From NCBI GenBank assembly GCA_029565415.1, contig JAKQOH010000051.1, forward strand, positions 1-14,660: 14,660 nucleotides of DNA. The letters run 5' to 3'. A program made the translations under genes and the position numbers. The notes below the pieces were generated by a model that worked only from the letters and a program-made list of their open reading frames with translations, was not told where the DNA came from and ran no database searches. Positions 13,367-14,660 of the stretch are shown piece by piece. The stretch comes from Candidatus Rifleibacteriota bacterium. Lineage in GTDB: Bacteria > Riflebacteria > Ozemobacteria > Ozemobacterales > Ozemobacteraceae. The stretch's first letter is position 1, and each line of letters starts with the position of its first letter.

Positions 13367-14128
13367 TCAGGATCTCTTCCAGAACCGCCGGCGGGCGCTT
13401 TCATACCGGGGGTTGATCTCGAGGGCCCGGCGGAAGGCGAGCATCGCCTCGTTCGCCAGTCCCTTGGCCTCGAGGGCCTGGCCGAGCTTGTAATACCCGT
13501 CGGCGTAGCCGGGGTATTTCTGCACGAACTGGCGCAACTGCCGGATCGACTCCTCGACCAGTTCGGGCCGGTCGAACAGCACCGACAGCTCGTAATCGTA
13601 AGCGTCGGTATCCTCGAACTGATACTCGGCGAAGAACAGGGCGATGACCTTCTTGTACTCGCGCAGCGCATCCTCGGGGCGGCCCGCCTGTTCGAGGTTC
13701 TGGGCCAGCTCGTTGATCGCCTCGCGGTATTTCGGATGGAGGGCGATGGCCTGGCGGAGGAGTTCGTCCGCCTTCGTCAGATCGCCGATGCCCCGATAGG
13801 CGCGCGCCAGATGGAAATAGGCATCCGGCCACCGGAGGTCGGCGGCGACGACGCGCTGGAGGACGGTCACCGTCTCTTCATAGCAGCCGGCGTTCAGCAG
13901 GGCCTTGCCGTAGTTCATCTGATACTCCGGCGAGGGGTTCTGCTCGACGCAGGTCTTGTACTCCGCGAGCGCCTCCTCGACGCGACCGGCCCGCATCAGG
14001 GCGTTGGCCAGGCCGTGACGGAGCAGGTGATTCCCCGGGTCGGCGGAAAGCTTCTTCCGGTTTTCCTCGATCGATTCGTCGAGGAGGCCGGGGCTGAAAT
14101 ACGACCGGGGCCGGTCGATGAGGCTCAC
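13367..14128 (-). CDS. Cytoplasmic TPR protein
   Basis: A 253-residue protein made almost wholly of tetratricopeptide repeats: about 33-65 (NALMRAGRVEEALAEYKTCV), 67-99, 102-134 (YFHLARAYRGIGDLTKADEL), 135-165 and 207-243 (GYYKLGQALEAKGLANEAML). There is no signal peptide or lipobox, so it should be cytoplasmic, unlike PilF/Tgl pilotins. It starts with GTG 14128, overlapping the stop of the cupin gene (GTGA), with no strong ribosome site, so it depends on coupled translation. It sits just ahead of gspE and may help assemble or localise the ATPase or an upstream signalling partner; that is inference. TPRs are protein-binding scaffolds and say nothing about the ligand. Confidence 0.85.
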   Translation of the reverse strand: MSLIDRPRSYFSPGLLDESIEENRKKLSADPGNHLLRHGLANALMRAGRVEEALAEYKTCVEQNPSPEYQMNYGKALLNAGCYEETVTVLQRVVAADLRWPDAYFHLARAYRGIGDLTKADELLRQAIALHPKYREAINELAQNLEQAGRPEDALREYKKVIALFFAEYQFEDTDAYDYELSVLFDRPELVEESIRQLRQFVQKYPGYADGYYKLGQALEAKGLANEAMLAFRRALEINPRYESARRRFWKRS

Positions 14129-14660
14129 GGGCGTTCCCGGGGAGTGCCGACCGCCAGGCCTTTGGATGCCGAGGCCGCCGGGGTCTCGAGACGGACCGCG
14201 TGGTCCTTGTTCTTCAGCTTGAACTCCATCTTCGAAGGCTTCGCGGGAGCCGGCTTCTTCGTTTCGGCAACCGGGGCCGCCTGCGTCGCGACGACCGTTT
14301 CCGGCTGCCCGGCATCGGCGGCGGATTCCTGGACCGTGCCGACCAGCACGCGGGGGCTGCCGGGAATCGGCGGAAGCGACGGCCGGACGATCTCGGTCGG
14401 GCTGGCGGGGCCGGTCTTGGGCTGGATCACCTGCTTCGGCGCATCCGGGCGCTCCCAGTTTCGGTACTCTTCTTCGGGGCCGGATGGGGAGAAATACTGG
14501 AGAAACTCGACGACGTCGCCCGAATCGTTCAGATACTCGTGGAACGTCTGGGGCGGGATGTAGGCGACGGCATTCTGACCCATCACCTTCACTTCCTTGT
14601 CGATGCGCAGTGTCAGATTGCCCTTGAGAACGTGAACGATCTCGGTGACGTACACATGTC
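14125..14660 (-). CDS. Cupin-domain protein, N-terminus outside window
   Basis: About 177 residues are visible; the frame stays open past the right edge. Position 14655 offers a Met, but it lies inside the fold, so the true start is outside. The visible part begins in a cupin barrel: EIVHVLKG is the end of cupin motif 1 (E-x6-G; its HxH would lie just beyond the window), and YIPPQTFHEYLN is motif 2 (P-x4-H-x3-N). Residues after about 70 form a Pro/Ala/Lys-rich tail (PKQVIQPKTGPASPTEIVRP, KKPAPAKPSKMEFKLKNKD). Cupins bind metals, sugars or small ligands; the ligand here is unknown. The gene overlaps the TPR gene by four bases and probably shares its transcript. A sensor or regulator of the system is possible but not shown. 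Confidence 0.75.
   Translation of the reverse strand, partial: HVYVTEIVHVLKGNLTLRIDKEVKVMGQNAVAYIPPQTFHEYLNDSGDVVEFLQYFSPSGPEEEYRNWERPDAPKQVIQPKTGPASPTEIVRPSLPPIPGSPRVLVGTVQESAADAGQPETVVATQAAPVAETKKPAPAKPSKMEFKLKNKDHAVRLETPAASASKGLAVGTPRERP

Noticed and set aside
11285..14563. Open frame of more than 1000 codons on the plus strand
   Set aside because: It lies antisense to the cupin, TPR, gspE and gspF genes, all of which have clear motifs. Its product is low-complexity Arg/Asp/Glu/Leu/Val-rich text without a domain, as expected opposite GC-rich genes.

Overview
The window is GC-rich, densely packed DNA from a Gram-negative-type (diderm) bacterium. It is dominated by one secretion/pilus gene cluster. 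No rRNA, tRNA, transposase, integrase or CRISPR array was seen, and no gene-free stretch exceeds about 115 bases. The taxon cannot be fixed from sequence alone. Many pilin-like genes, a mixed type II secretion/type IV pilus gene set, motAB and a planctomycete-type cytochrome domain would fit a little-studied phylum such as Riflebacteria/Ozemobacterota, but that is a low-confidence guess.

Layout from left to right. (1) Positions 1-1350, minus strand: three minor prepilin-like genes joined by 4-base stop/start overlaps and read from a strong-looking extended -10 promoter that may give a leaderless mRNA. They resemble, in order, GspI-, GspJ- and GspK-type minor pseudopilins; the last runs off the window. 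(2) Positions 1463-2858, plus strand: a lipoprotein with a carboxypeptidase-regulatory-like domain and an atypical c-type cytochrome domain, then an exported Ala/Pro-rich protein of unknown function; a terminator-like hairpin follows. (3) Positions 2957-4496, plus strand: overlapping motA and motB, a proton- or sodium-driven stator pair. (4) Positions 4510-14660, minus strand, converging on motB: a cupin protein (5' end outside the window), a cytoplasmic TPR protein, then gspE, gspF, gspG, gspH, gspI, gspJ, gspK, a PilM-PilN (GspL-type) fusion, a PilO/GspM protein, a small membrane protein with a Pro-rich tail, and an exported TPR protein.

The large operon keeps the classical type II secretion order E-F-G-H-I-J-K-L-M, but its inner-membrane platform parts look more like PilM, PilN and PilO. 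It should build a periplasmic pseudopilus: GspE is the ATPase, GspF the membrane core, GspG the main subunit, GspH-K the minor/tip subunits, and PilMN with PilO the platform. The secretin (GspD/PilQ), a full-length GspC/PilP and the prepilin peptidase (GspO/PilD) are not in the window. GspE carries a textbook two-motif MshEN domain, so assembly is predicted to respond to cyclic di-GMP. The separate I/J/K-like triad at the left edge could supply a second, exchangeable tip for the same machine. That is the most interesting hypothesis here.
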